Shown here piece by piece: positions 23,456 to 32,335 of a stretch of 41,450 nucleotides of DNA (the first letter of the stretch is position 1; the number at the start of each line of letters is the position of its first letter). The translations under genes were made by a program, and so were the position numbers. The notes below the pieces were generated by a model. The model searched no databases. It had not been told where the DNA came from and was given only the letters and a program-made list of their open reading frames with translations. The stretch lies in assembly GCA_025057275.1 (NCBI GenBank), contig JANWXQ010000072.1, positions 1 through 41,450 of the forward strand. Direction: 5' to 3'. The stretch is from Chitinophagales bacterium (GTDB lineage: Bacteria > Bacteroidota > Bacteroidia > Chitinophagales > UBA10324).

Positions 23456-24505
23456 ATGGCCACGTTAGCCCGTCAACAGCATCCGCTGGCCGACAGTGCC
23501 TCGCAGCTTCGTCACTACGACGAGGTAACCGGCATCATTCCGCCGTTCAGCAGCACCCTGCAAAAAGCAGGATACGATGGCTTGTTTGCCGGCAGGCCAG
23601 AAATCTTGCAGATCAATGTGGGCAAACTATGCAACCAGACCTGTCGCCATTGTCATGTAGATGCCGGCCCCGACCGTCGCGAGGTCATGAGCCGCGAAAC
23701 CATGGAACAGTGCCTGCAGTTTCTGGATCGCAGCGGCATGAAAACGGTGGACATCACCGGTGGCGCCCCGGAACTCAATCCCCATTATCGTTGGCTGGTT
23801 TCCGAATGCCGGCAGCGCGGGTGCAGGGTGATGACCCGCTGTAACCTGACCATCATTACCGCTCACGAGCGCTTCAACGACCTGCCCCGGTTTTTTGCCC
23901 AACATCAGGTGGAAGTCATCAGCTCCCTGCCTTTTTACGAAGCTTCCCGAACCGACCGGCAGCGCGGCACAGGCGTTTTTGATGCATCCATTGAAGCCCT
24001 GCTGCTGCTGAACGCCGAAGGCTACGGAAAACCCGACAGCGGTCTGCAGCTTCATTTGGTGTACAATCCCGTCGGCGCTTTTTTAAGTGCCCCCCAGCAG
24101 ATGCTGGAACAGCAGTTCAAGAAAGAACTGAGCAACCGATATGGAATTGTCTTCAACAATCTCTACGTCATCAACAACCTGCCCATCAGCCGGTTTCTGC
24201 ATTTTTTGCTGCAAAGCGGCCAGTACGAAGAATACATGAAAAAGCTGGTGATGGCATTCAACCCGGCAACCGTGCCTGCTCTGATGTGCCGATACACCCT
24301 CTCGGTCAGCTGGGAGGGGTTTTTGTACGACTGCGATTTCAACCAGATGCTGGATCTGAAAATCACCGACCAGGCCGGAAATGCCCGCCACATCAGCACG
24401 GTACCTGCGGAAGCGTTGCAGGAACGACGCATCATGGTTTCGCAGCATTGCTACGGATGCACAGCCGGCTCGGGTTCCAGTTGTGGCGGGCAACTGGTAC
24501 CTTAA
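23456..24505 (+). CDS. arsS: Arsenosugar biosynthesis radical SAM protein ArsS
   Basis: 349 residues from the ATG at 23456 (a TTG at 23444 is also in frame). ArsS transfers a 5'-deoxyadenosyl group to dimethylarsenite, making the arsinoyl-adenosine precursor of oxo-arsenosugars. The 4Fe-4S-binding motif is Cys59-x3-Cys63-x2-Cys66 (CNQTCRHCHVDAGP), followed by DITGGAPELNP. The Cys-rich C-terminus CYGCTAGSGSSCGG (Cys332, 335, 343) is the domain that carries selenocysteine in some relatives; here all are ordinary Cys and the gene ends normally with TAA. The arsM methyltransferase that should supply the substrate is not in the window. Confidence 0.95.
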   Translation: MATLARQQHPLADSASQLRHYDEVTGIIPPFSSTLQKAGYDGLFAGRPEILQINVGKLCNQTCRHCHVDAGPDRREVMSRETMEQCLQFLDRSGMKTVDITGGAPELNPHYRWLVSECRQRGCRVMTRCNLTIITAHERFNDLPRFFAQHQVEVISSLPFYEASRTDRQRGTGVFDASIEALLLLNAEGYGKPDSGLQLHLVYNPVGAFLSAPQQMLEQQFKKELSNRYGIVFNNLYVINNLPISRFLHFLLQSGQYEEYMKKLVMAFNPATVPALMCRYTLSVSWEGFLYDCDFNQMLDLKITDQAGNARHISTVPAEALQERRIMVSQHCYGCTAGSGSSCGGQLVP

Positions 24506-24538
24506 TGCATGCGTGTTCACTGCTTATTAATTTTCTTT

Positions 24539-24546
24539 TATTCTTG
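24539..24546 (+). promoter_or_regulatory. Possible -7 box TATTCTTG for polysaccharide export cluster
   Basis: TATTCTTG differs from TAnnTTTG at one position and ends 11 bases before the permease ATG, in the AT-rich gap after arsS. It would mark the export cluster as a separate transcript. Confidence 0.3.
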
Positions 24547-24557
24547 CAGCCGCAATA

Positions 24558-25373
24558 ATGAAGACCGTCATTTCGGCAAAGCAGCGGGGCCTGGGGCTTA
24601 ATCTGCCCGAACTGTTCCGCTACCGCGATCTGCTGTTTCTGCTGGCTTATCGCGACTACCGCGTGCGCTATGCCCAGACGCTGCTCGGTTTTGCCTGGGC
24701 CTTCGTTCAGCCGCTGCTGACCCTGATCGTTTTTATTCTGGTCTTCAACAAAGCTGCCCGCGTGGAAACCGGCGATATTCCTTATCCGGTGTTTGTTATG
24801 ACCGGCATGTGGGCCTGGAGCTACCTGAGCTTTGTACTCACGCAGGCAGGCCAGAGTCTGGTGACATCATCGCACCTGATCACCAAGGTTTATTTTCCGC
24901 GCCTGCTCATCCCTTTGGGAAAAAGCCTGGTGGCTTTTATTGATTTTTCCGTAACGTTTTTGTTTCTGGTTTTTCTGATGATCCTGTACCGCTATGTTCC
25001 TTCGGGAAACATCATCACCCTTCCCTTCTGGATCATAGCCCTGGTAGCCCTGTCGCTGGCTGCCGGCATCTGGCTGAGTGCGCTGACCATCCGGTTCCGC
25101 GATGTTCAGCTGGTCATCCCGTTTCTGGTGCAAATGGGTTTGTATTTTTCCCCGGTAGCCTATCCGTCCAGCCGTATTCCCGAACAATACCACGGTCTGT
25201 TTTATCTCAACCCCATGGCTTCCGTCATTGACGGATTCCGCTGGGCACTGCTGGGTACACCTCTGCCCGATACCGGCTACCTGGTTTACAGTTTTGGCTT
25301 CATTTTGATATTAGTGATTTCCTCCATATACTTTTTTAAGCGTACCGAGCGAATTGTAGCCGATATCATCTGA
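24558..25373 (+). CDS. Polysaccharide ABC transporter permease (Wzm-like)
   Basis: 271 residues, six membrane spans, ABC-2 type. The N-terminal amphipathic helix FRYRDLLFLLAYRDYRVRY followed by QTLLGFAWAFVQPLLTLIVF is the standard start of O-antigen/teichoic-acid export permeases, and the C-terminal half has FSPVAYPSSRIPEQYHGLFYLNPM, likewise typical. With the next gene it should form a Wzm2-Wzt2 exporter that moves undecaprenyl-linked glycan across the inner membrane. The ATPase gene begins 3 bases after its stop. Confidence 0.95.
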   Translation: MKTVISAKQRGLGLNLPELFRYRDLLFLLAYRDYRVRYAQTLLGFAWAFVQPLLTLIVFILVFNKAARVETGDIPYPVFVMTGMWAWSYLSFVLTQAGQSLVTSSHLITKVYFPRLLIPLGKSLVAFIDFSVTFLFLVFLMILYRYVPSGNIITLPFWIIALVALSLAAGIWLSALTIRFRDVQLVIPFLVQMGLYFSPVAYPSSRIPEQYHGLFYLNPMASVIDGFRWALLGTPLPDTGYLVYSFGFILILVISSIYFFKRTERIVADII

Positions 25374-25376
25374 CGA

Positions 25377-26618
25377 ATGTCCTACGCAATAGAAGTCAAC
25401 GGCATTTCCAAGCGGTTTCGCATCGGCAAGCGGCGCAGCACCACCTTCCGGGATTCGCTGGTTGAACAGGTGCGCACGCTTTTTCTCGGGCAAACAGCCC
25501 CTGAGGTAGATTTCTGGGCCCTTCGCGACATCAGCTTTTCCGTTCGCCAGGGCGATGTGGTGGCCATCATCGGCAAAAACGGTGCGGGCAAAACGGCTTT
25601 GCTCAAAATCCTGTCGCGCATTACGCAGCCCACCAGCGGATCAGCCGTTATCTACGGTCGTGTGGCCTCGCTGCTGGAAGTGGGCACCGGATTTCATCCC
25701 GAACTCACCGGCCGGGAAAATATCTTTCTCAATGGCGCCATTTTGGGCATGCGCCGCTCCGAAATCAAAAAGCGCTTCGACGATATTGTCGCCTTCAGCG
25801 GCATTGAGGAATTTATTGACACACCGGTAAAGCGCTACAGCTCGGGTATGTACGTACGGCTGGCCTTTGCCGTGGCTGCCTATCTGGAGCCCGAAATTTT
25901 GATGGTGGATGAAGTGCTGGCCGTAGGCGATGCGGAATTCCAGAAAAAGTGTCTGGATAAAATGAAAACCGCCAGTTCACGTGAGGGCCGCACGGTATTG
26001 TTTGTCAGCCACAACATGGAAGCGGTTCAGAATCTGTGCCAGCGGGCCATTCTCATTCAGGAAGGCCGATTGGTGGCCGATGGCGATGTAGCCACCGTGG
26101 TTAGTCAATACCTGCACAGTTTTACCCACAACAAATACGAGCAGGCGTGGGATCCTGCCCAGGCTCCCGGCAACGAACACATTCGCCTGCTTTATGCATC
26201 CGTTCAGCCAGTCCATCGCCGCAACCGCACCCTCTATACCCACGACGATCTGGAACTTACCTTTCGTTTTGAACTGCTTCGGGCCGTACCTACGCAGCTG
26301 GATGTTACCTTTCATCTGATGGACGAACGGGGCATACTGGTGCTGGTGGCTTCTACTGCTTTTTCCCTGAACGCCGTTCATACACAAACTACCTTGCAGG
26401 CCCGTGCCGTCATTCCCGGCAACATCCTCAATCAGGGAACCTATACGGTAAACCGCCTGCTGTTCGTGGAACGCAAGTCGTATATCCTTTTTGAACACAA
26501 CGACACCCTTTCATTTGATATCCTGCCGCAACCTACCGGCCGGCTGGGCTGGACGCCCGGACGCAAAGAGGGAATCCTGCATCTGCCCAACCTGTCCTGG
26601 ACGTTAGAACCCTGCTGA
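25377..26618 (+). CDS. Polysaccharide ABC transporter ATPase with C-terminal Wzt-type domain
   Basis: 413 residues. ABC ATPase at 1-245: Walker A GKNGAGKT (66-73), signature YSSGM (154-158), Walker B ILMVDE (about 174-179) and switch His212 in SHNMEA. The gap between Walker A and the signature includes GRVASLLEVGTGFHPELTG, characteristic of Wzt/TagH-type exporters. Residues from about 255 to 413 form an extra beta-rich domain (LTFRFELLRAVPTQLDVTF and later strands) like Wzt-C, which in E. coli O8/O9a binds the capped non-reducing end of the glycan before export. Its TGA overlaps the ATG of the aminotransferase gene. Confidence 0.95.
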   Translation: MSYAIEVNGISKRFRIGKRRSTTFRDSLVEQVRTLFLGQTAPEVDFWALRDISFSVRQGDVVAIIGKNGAGKTALLKILSRITQPTSGSAVIYGRVASLLEVGTGFHPELTGRENIFLNGAILGMRRSEIKKRFDDIVAFSGIEEFIDTPVKRYSSGMYVRLAFAVAAYLEPEILMVDEVLAVGDAEFQKKCLDKMKTASSREGRTVLFVSHNMEAVQNLCQRAILIQEGRLVADGDVATVVSQYLHSFTHNKYEQAWDPAQAPGNEHIRLLYASVQPVHRRNRTLYTHDDLELTFRFELLRAVPTQLDVTFHLMDERGILVLVASTAFSLNAVHTQTTLQARAVIPGNILNQGTYTVNRLLFVERKSYILFEHNDTLSFDILPQPTGRLGWTPGRKEGILHLPNLSWTLEPC

Positions 26619-27697
26619 TGCCGCTGAACGTTACCAAAACCTTTTTGCCCCCTCTGGAAGCCTATGCGGATTACGTGCGCCGCATCTGGGAAAACGGTTG
26701 GATCACCAACGGAGGCCCTTTTTCCGTTGAGTTGGAAGATACCTTGCGCACCCGGCTTGGGCTCTCCAACGTGGTCTTATGCGCAAACGGCACCATGGCC
26801 CTTCAGTTGGCCATCAAAGCCCTGAACCTGAAAGGTGAAATCATCACGACGCCGTTTAGCTATGCGGCCTCGGTCAATGCAATCGTTTGGGAAGGATGTG
26901 CTCCGGTGTTTGCCGATATAGACCCTGGCGACTTTTGTATTGATCCCCAACGGGTGGAAGCGGTCATCACGCCGCGCACCAGCGCTATTCTGGCCGTTCA
27001 TGTATATGGCCTGCCCTGTAATCTGACGGCGCTGGATGACATTGCCCGGCGACATCGAATTAAGATTATCTACGATGCAGCCCATGCTTTTGGCGTACAG
27101 GTCAACAACCGCTCTCTGCTCACCTATGGTGATATAACGGCCTGCAGTTTCCATGCGACCAAGTTGTTTCACACGGCCGAAGGCGGTATGGTAACATGCG
27201 CCGATGCCGGGCTGGCCCGCCAGTTGCTTCTGTTGCGCCAGTTCGGACATATCGGAGAAGATTATTATGGCTTGGGCATCAACGGTAAATGTTCGGAACT
27301 GCACGCTGCGCTCGGCCTGTGCATACTTCCCTACCTGGAGGAAATCTGCAGGAAAAGAAAACAGGCCTTTGGGCATTACCAGCAGATGCTCTCCGGCCTG
27401 CCGGTAAACGTGCTGACTATACCCGAACACATATCCTACAACTACGCCTATTTTCCCGTTCTGTTTTCTTCAGAGGAGGAACAGCAACGCGTCCGGCAGC
27501 GGTTGAACGAACGGGATATTTTTCCGCGCCGCTATTTTTATCCGCCGCTCAACCGGTTGCCTCACATCAACGGCAGCGCTTGCCCCGTAGCCGAAGACAT
27601 CAGCTCCCGCATTTTGGCCATGCCCTTGTCGCATGAACTTTCCGATGCACAGGTAGAGGAAATCTGCTCCATCATCCGAAAAGAAATCGCCTCCTGA
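26618..27697 (+). CDS. DegT/DnrJ/EryC1/StrS family sugar aminotransferase
   Basis: 359 residues, fold type I PLP enzyme that aminates a nucleotide keto-sugar. The PLP Lys182 lies in FHATKLFHTAEGG, with NGTMALQLAIKAL (phosphate cup), TPFSYAASVNAI and YDAAHAFGV also intact. N-terminus NGWITNGGPFSVELE is typical. It probably makes an amino-sugar residue of the exported glycan; the sugar is unknown because no epimerase or dehydratase gene is present here. The start codon overlaps the ATPase stop (TGATG). Confidence 0.94.
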   Translation: MPLNVTKTFLPPLEAYADYVRRIWENGWITNGGPFSVELEDTLRTRLGLSNVVLCANGTMALQLAIKALNLKGEIITTPFSYAASVNAIVWEGCAPVFADIDPGDFCIDPQRVEAVITPRTSAILAVHVYGLPCNLTALDDIARRHRIKIIYDAAHAFGVQVNNRSLLTYGDITACSFHATKLFHTAEGGMVTCADAGLARQLLLLRQFGHIGEDYYGLGINGKCSELHAALGLCILPYLEEICRKRKQAFGHYQQMLSGLPVNVLTIPEHISYNYAYFPVLFSSEEEQQRVRQRLNERDIFPRRYFYPPLNRLPHINGSACPVAEDISSRILAMPLSHELSDAQVEEICSIIRKEIAS

Positions 27698-27794
27698 AAG
27701 CAGCGATGCATCTGGCAGCAACGTAACTTTAACATCAGAACAGGGCCTCGGTGGGGACCGCCGGGCCGAATCCTGTTGCTCCAATCGCGCGTCC

Positions 27795-28550
27795 ATGCAT
27801 CCGCCTCCAGAGCAGTTTAATCTTGATGCACTGGTGCATACGTATGACATAGATCACGACTACGAACAGTTTAAACGTCTGGAATTTCTTCATAAGCTGC
27901 AGTCCTACATTCCATTGGAAAAAGCGGCCGTTCTGGAGCTGGGACCTGCCAGCGGTCAACTGACCCGTTTGCTCAGCCAGCGGGCCAGGCGGGTAGTGGC
28001 CGTAGAAGGTTCATCGGCTTTTTTAGAACAAGCCCGCCGGTGCGTAGGCGACTGCGCTCATGTGCAATTTGAATTATCGTATTTTGAAGATTTTCATACC
28101 ACTGAGCGGTTTGATTGTATCGTGCTGCAACATGTGCTGGAACACATTCGGGAGCCGGAGCCTGTATTGCGTCGTCTTGCTTCCTTTTTGCTTCCCGATG
28201 GTCTGCTTGCCGTTTCTGTTCCCAATGCTTATGCCTTGTCGCGCCAGCTGGCTGTGGCCATGGGTTTGCTGCCTTCGGTTTTTGCGCTTTCCGAAAACGA
28301 CCGAAACCACGGACATTACCGCATTTACGATTGGTCGGCTCTGGAGCATCAGCTTGCCGCGGCCGGTTACGTCATCATCGGGCGCCACGGATTGTACCTC
28401 AAGCTGCTGTCTGACCGGCAACAGGAGCAAATGTTGCAGGCCAAAATCATGGGCGAGCAGCAGATCAAGGGTTTATGGACGCTGGCCGATCAATACCGCG
28501 ACATAGCAGGCGGCATTATGGTTATTGCAAAACCCGGCCCTCTGCCCTGA
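27795..28550 (+). CDS. Class I SAM-dependent methyltransferase in polysaccharide cluster
   Basis: 251 residues, Rossmann-like. Motif I AVLELGPASGQLTRLL, an acidic end of beta2 in VVAVEGSSAFLEQAR, then DCIVLQHVLEHIREP and SVPNAYALSRQLA, the pattern of small-molecule and glycan methyltransferases. It could methylate a sugar of the exported glycan or its non-reducing end. The 97-base gap before it breaks the otherwise tight operon and holds a near-match -7 box TAACTTTA at 27724-27731. Its TGA overlaps the ATG of the next gene. Confidence 0.88.
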   Translation: MHPPPEQFNLDALVHTYDIDHDYEQFKRLEFLHKLQSYIPLEKAAVLELGPASGQLTRLLSQRARRVVAVEGSSAFLEQARRCVGDCAHVQFELSYFEDFHTTERFDCIVLQHVLEHIREPEPVLRRLASFLLPDGLLAVSVPNAYALSRQLAVAMGLLPSVFALSENDRNHGHYRIYDWSALEHQLAAAGYVIIGRHGLYLKLLSDRQQEQMLQAKIMGEQQIKGLWTLADQYRDIAGGIMVIAKPGPLP

Positions 28551-29536
28551 TGACTGAACCTGTTCCGGCTTTAACTCCGTTTCCGGCTTCAACCAGCCAG
28601 ACGGAAAACCCCGTTATTTCCGTCTGCCTCACAACCTACAATCATGCTCCTTTCATTGCTCAGGCCATTGAAAGCGTCCTGGCCCAGCAGCTGAATGTTT
28701 CATGGGAACTCCTTATTGCCGACGACTGCTCCACTGACGGCACCGCTGCCGTTGCTGCTTCGTATGCCAGCCGCTTTCCGGAGCGCATCCGTTACCGGAC
28801 CAACGAGCATAACCGCGGTGGTGTCAGCAACTGGCTGCATGCTCTGGATTCGGCCCACGGCAGCTTTATCGCCCATCTGGACGGTGATGATTACTGGACT
28901 GACCCGCTCAAATTGCAAAAGCAGCTTGATCTGCTGCAGCAGCATGCCGAATGCAGCCTGTGTTATACCAATGCGGTGCTGTTGTCGGACCTGCCGCACA
29001 AGCAGGGCTTATACCTGAACGGTTCCATTCGTCCCGTTCATCATTACGACCAGATCTTGCGCCAGTGGCGGGTGCCGCTGTTAAGCAGCAGCATGTGGCG
29101 GCGCCAGGCCATGCCCAAACCCTGGCCGGAATGGCTGTGGCAATCCCTGTTTCCCGATGTGGGCTTTTTTGCCCTGCTCAGCCTGAAGGGCCCTTTTTGT
29201 TTTCTGAACGAACCCACCGTAGCCTACCGCATTCACTCCGCAAGCTGGTTGCATGCCAAAGGAACTCATGTGGAAAAATGCCTGAATGTATTGGACCTTT
29301 TGGACCGTTTGGATAAACTCTTTGCCTATCGCTATCGCCACCTGTTCAACGCGCACCGGGCCGATCAGTACGAGTTGCTTGCCTGCCATTATCTGGAGAA
29401 AGGAAATCCGCTTCGTTTTGCGCGATACCTGGCCCGATCGCTTTGGTATCATCCCCTGCGCAGCCCCTCTGCCTTGCGCAGAGGCTACTTCCGATTCAAG
29501 CATGCGGCGAAAATGCTGCTGATGCCTTCTCAATAA
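28550..29536 (+). CDS. Family 2 (GT-A) glycosyltransferase
   Basis: 328 residues from the ATG at 28550, which overlaps the preceding stop. Inverting GT2 fold: ISVCLTTYNHAPFI (first strand), ADDCSTDGT, and the metal-binding HLDGDDYW; the C-terminal third has helices with basic residues (RFARYLARSLWYHP) suited to membrane association. It is the only recognisable glycosyltransferase in this stretch, so further ones must be encoded elsewhere if the glycan is complex. Donor and linkage unknown. Confidence 0.94.
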   Translation: MTEPVPALTPFPASTSQTENPVISVCLTTYNHAPFIAQAIESVLAQQLNVSWELLIADDCSTDGTAAVAASYASRFPERIRYRTNEHNRGGVSNWLHALDSAHGSFIAHLDGDDYWTDPLKLQKQLDLLQQHAECSLCYTNAVLLSDLPHKQGLYLNGSIRPVHHYDQILRQWRVPLLSSSMWRRQAMPKPWPEWLWQSLFPDVGFFALLSLKGPFCFLNEPTVAYRIHSASWLHAKGTHVEKCLNVLDLLDRLDKLFAYRYRHLFNAHRADQYELLACHYLEKGNPLRFARYLARSLWYHPLRSPSALRRGYFRFKHAAKMLLMPSQ

Positions 29537-29724
29537 GAAAACTGTTACCGGAAACGGCTGTTTGATCTTTCGGATGCAACTACTATCCCGTTCACGGAGG
29601 AGCAAAGGGGTTCCGTTCGTACCTTGCCCGGGCAATTCAGGCAAGTGCTTTGCCAACCGTTTCTGTACCGATTCAGGTGCTTCATACAGCCTGATCTGTA
29701 AGGTCACCCGCTAAAATCACCACC

Positions 29725-30657
29725 ATGCAGTTGAAAAAATATATTAAGAGAAAATTAATGGAAACCAGAACGTTCCTCTGGTGGGTGGAAGATCGCAGGA
29801 ACTTTGACTTCTTCCAGTCCCGGCATATTCATGTGGTTCCAAACCATTTTTACCAGCCGGTACCCGATACCCGCCTGCTGGATGATGATTTCTTCACCAA
29901 AAAAGATGACCTCACCGGCATAGCCATGCACGATGAGGCCCAGCGCACCTTGCTGGAGGAACTTATCCGAACGTACAAGGCAGAATACCGCGCTTTCCCC
30001 TTCCATGCTGCAGAGCGACTTGAAGATTTTTACTGGGACAATGCATCCTTTCAGTGCCTGGATGCCGTGATGTTATATGGAATGGTTCGTCATCTGAAGC
30101 CCTCCCGCATGGTAGAAATCGGCTGCGGCCTCTCCACGCGCCTCACTCTTGCTGCCCTGGCCAAAAACCGGCAAGAAGGTTATGCCGGAAGTCTGCGGTG
30201 TATTGAACCCTACCCTAACCCGGTGGTTCGCGATTTATTGTCCCGCCACATGGAGCTTTGTGCCCAGCCCGTTCAAAAGGCTCCCTTTCACTGGTTCACC
30301 GAATTGCATGACGGGGATATCCTCTTTATTGACACCTCTCATGTGCTGAAATACAACAGCGACGTGCAGTTTTATTTTGAGCGTTTGCTGCCCCATGTTC
30401 CTGCAGGCGTATATGTTCATTTTCATGATATTTTCTTGCCGGAAGAATATCCCCGCGAATGGGTGATGGATGAGCTGCGGTTTTACAATGAACAGTACAT
30501 CTTACGGGCCTTTCTTACGTTCAACGAAGTCTTTCGCGTCATACTGGCCGGACGATACCTGGAGCTGAAATATCCTGAACTGGTCCGGCAGGCGCTGGAT
30601 TTCTATCCTGCTCCGCTGGTAAAGGCCAGCAGTTTCTGGATACGGCGAATGCGCTGA
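29725..30657 (+). CDS. Class I SAM-dependent methyltransferase (Methyltransf_24-like)
   Basis: 310 residues. The N-terminal 120 residues (KKYIKRKLMETRTFLWWVEDRR onward) are basic and aromatic-rich, perhaps a membrane or substrate-binding region; then comes a methyltransferase core with MVEIGCGLSTRLTLAAL, CIEPYPNPVVRDLL, GDILFIDTSHV and VHFHDIFLPEEYP. The FIDTSH and HDIF elements fit the Methyltransf_24 group common in Bacteroidota surface-glycan clusters. It follows the GT2 gene after 188 bases with no recognised promoter, and a GC-rich hairpin lies just downstream. Confidence 0.85.
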   Translation: MQLKKYIKRKLMETRTFLWWVEDRRNFDFFQSRHIHVVPNHFYQPVPDTRLLDDDFFTKKDDLTGIAMHDEAQRTLLEELIRTYKAEYRAFPFHAAERLEDFYWDNASFQCLDAVMLYGMVRHLKPSRMVEIGCGLSTRLTLAALAKNRQEGYAGSLRCIEPYPNPVVRDLLSRHMELCAQPVQKAPFHWFTELHDGDILFIDTSHVLKYNSDVQFYFERLLPHVPAGVYVHFHDIFLPEEYPREWVMDELRFYNEQYILRAFLTFNEVFRVILAGRYLELKYPELVRQALDFYPAPLVKASSFWIRRMR

Positions 30658-30672
30658 GTCAGGTAAAAACGG

Positions 30673-30687
30673 CCGGGGCAACCCCGG
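30673..30687 (+). other. GC-rich perfect hairpin after methyltransferase gene
   Basis: CCGGGG-CAA-CCCCGG forms a 6-bp stem with a 3-base loop, 15 bases past the methyltransferase stop. No T-run follows, so it is not a standard intrinsic terminator; it may stabilise the 3' end or be incidental. Confidence 0.3.
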
Positions 30688-30784
30688 AGCGGTTGATGCC
30701 CGGATGCGGTCCTTTCCAAAAATGCACAACAAAACGCTAGCAGCGACGGATGAAATCCAATAGCGATTTGAATTTATATTTTTT

Positions 30785-32173
30785 TTAATCAAACACAGCT
30801 ACTACAATTCCTTCCGATGCCGATTTGCGGTTGCGCACGGCCAGCTTACGTCCGTTCAGCGAAAGTTGTATGCTGGCCGGCGTTACCGTCTGAAAGTACA
30901 TATCCCTGGCTGTCAAAAACTGGGTCATGAAAAGAAAGGCCAGGGGTTTGGTCAGATCGGTCTTCTGGTTGTTATTGTCGTCGTACAGAAATGTGGCAAT
31001 TACTGTGGCCGATGCAGGCATGATGTCGTTGGTGGAGAGGGTGGTGTTATCCACGGTGAGCACATCGCGGCCGGCCACCGTAGCCTGACTGGAAGTAAAT
31101 ACGGCGAGAACCGTCTGGTTGTCGTTTTTCGGCAATGCCGAAAGCAGCAATCCTGCCAGCGAACCTGCAGGTGGCACCGTACGCAGGTACACCAAAGGAT
31201 TGTGATGCCGAAAACCTTCCCGGTAATAATAGATGACCCGGTCTCCCGGTTTGCCGCTGATGATTTCGAATTCATAGGTAATGCCGGCATCCAGCGATAG
31301 CGGCCCCCAGTAGCCTGCACTGTTGGTTTGAAGAGTGGCTACGGGTGCAGCTTGCACACGATCGCCGGTAGCCGGATCCACCCGGTAGATATTCACTGTG
31401 GCCTGGTCGTGAGGGGCATTGTCTCCCAACGTAAGCGCCCGCCCGCCGATACGTACCAAACCTGACAGGGTGACCACATCGGTAGTGGCAGGTTCTTTTC
31501 CTTCATTAAAAAATTTATACATCTCACGGAACGTTTCCGCACAGGTGGCAATCTGGTAATGGTCTTTACCCGCAATGCTGACGTTTGTAGCACCGGTAAT
31601 CGTACTGGCACCTGTGGTTTTGTCATCAGGTGAAGAAATACATAGCGTGGGCACTTCATCGTTTGGGCCGGCCGGGCTACTCTGCGAGCTGCTGCCGATG
31701 TGCACGTAATGCGCCACCTTGGCGGCCCGTTCGGCATTTTCGCAGTAAGTATAGCCGTAGCCACCTCCCGCCGAATGGCCAACGAGGTTAACCTTTTTAC
31801 CCGCATGCAGGGCACGGATGCTGTCAATAAAGCGATCCAATGCATTTACGTCCGATCCGAAGTTTAGGGTATTCCAGTCGTAGACATAAAGCAGGTTTTC
31901 ACAATAGTTATTTGACGTAAAACGCATCACCTGAGGCGCCCAGGTGTCGCCTGAGGCAAGAAATCCATGAAGGAAGATGATGGGTTCATGCTCACTTTCG
32001 CAAGGTGGCGGCAAGGTATCACCATTGCCGTTGCCGTTTTGGTTGTTATCGGGAGGAGCCGGCGGATCTTCCTTTTTGCAGCCGAAAGCAATCAGACACC
32101 CTGCCATGATCAGAATGGCCGCTACAAAAACCTTTCGTTCACCTGAAAAAAAGAGTCGAAGCGAAAGCATCAT
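30785..32173 (-). CDS. Lipase/esterase-like alpha/beta-hydrolase lipoprotein
   Basis: 462 residues. After a hydrophobic leader the Cys32 of FGCKKEDPP is the likely lipid site; the K-K-E-D just after it resembles the Bacteroidota surface-lipoprotein export signal. A Pro/Asn/Gly linker leads to an alpha/beta-hydrolase with oxyanion-type IIFLHGFLASG, nucleophile Ser134 in VGHSAGGG, and likely Asp183/184 in SSPDDKT and His205 in KDHYQIA. The C-terminal half (about 235-462) is beta-rich, starting VTLSGLVRIGGRAL, and recalls the C-terminal domain of AF1763-type lipases. It may degrade lipids or esters outside the cell. Two adjacent ATGs are possible starts. TATATTG at 32211-32217 may be a -7 box. 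Confidence 0.85.
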   Translation of the reverse strand: MMLSLRLFFSGERKVFVAAILIMAGCLIAFGCKKEDPPAPPDNNQNGNGNGDTLPPPCESEHEPIIFLHGFLASGDTWAPQVMRFTSNNYCENLLYVYDWNTLNFGSDVNALDRFIDSIRALHAGKKVNLVGHSAGGGYGYTYCENAERAAKVAHYVHIGSSSQSSPAGPNDEVPTLCISSPDDKTTGASTITGATNVSIAGKDHYQIATCAETFREMYKFFNEGKEPATTDVVTLSGLVRIGGRALTLGDNAPHDQATVNIYRVDPATGDRVQAAPVATLQTNSAGYWGPLSLDAGITYEFEIISGKPGDRVIYYYREGFRHHNPLVYLRTVPPAGSLAGLLLSALPKNDNQTVLAVFTSSQATVAGRDVLTVDNTTLSTNDIMPASATVIATFLYDDNNNQKTDLTKPLAFLFMTQFLTARDMYFQTVTPASIQLSLNGRKLAVRNRKSASEGIVVAVFD

Positions 32174-32335
32174 GGAATGAAATTTTTTGGTAATTCGAAA
32201 ACGGCTCAGCCAATATAGTCCGAACTATTTAAAGAGGTAAGGCTAATGGTGCTTTTGTTCTGCAAATTGTCAGCATTCGGGCTTCAGGGTTAAACGCCGG
32301 ATAAGCCTTAAGCGCTTTGCGAAGAAGAAAACAAA

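Noticed and set aside
23456-24505. Possible selenocysteine in the ArsS C-terminus
   Set aside because: The critical position is a TGT Cys codon; the only stop is a normal TAA.
29537-29724. 188-base gap with CCG-GAAA-CGG mini-hairpin and a long antisense frame
   Set aside because: The stem is only 3 bp before mismatches and no T-run follows; the antisense frame overlaps the GT2 gene and is featureless.
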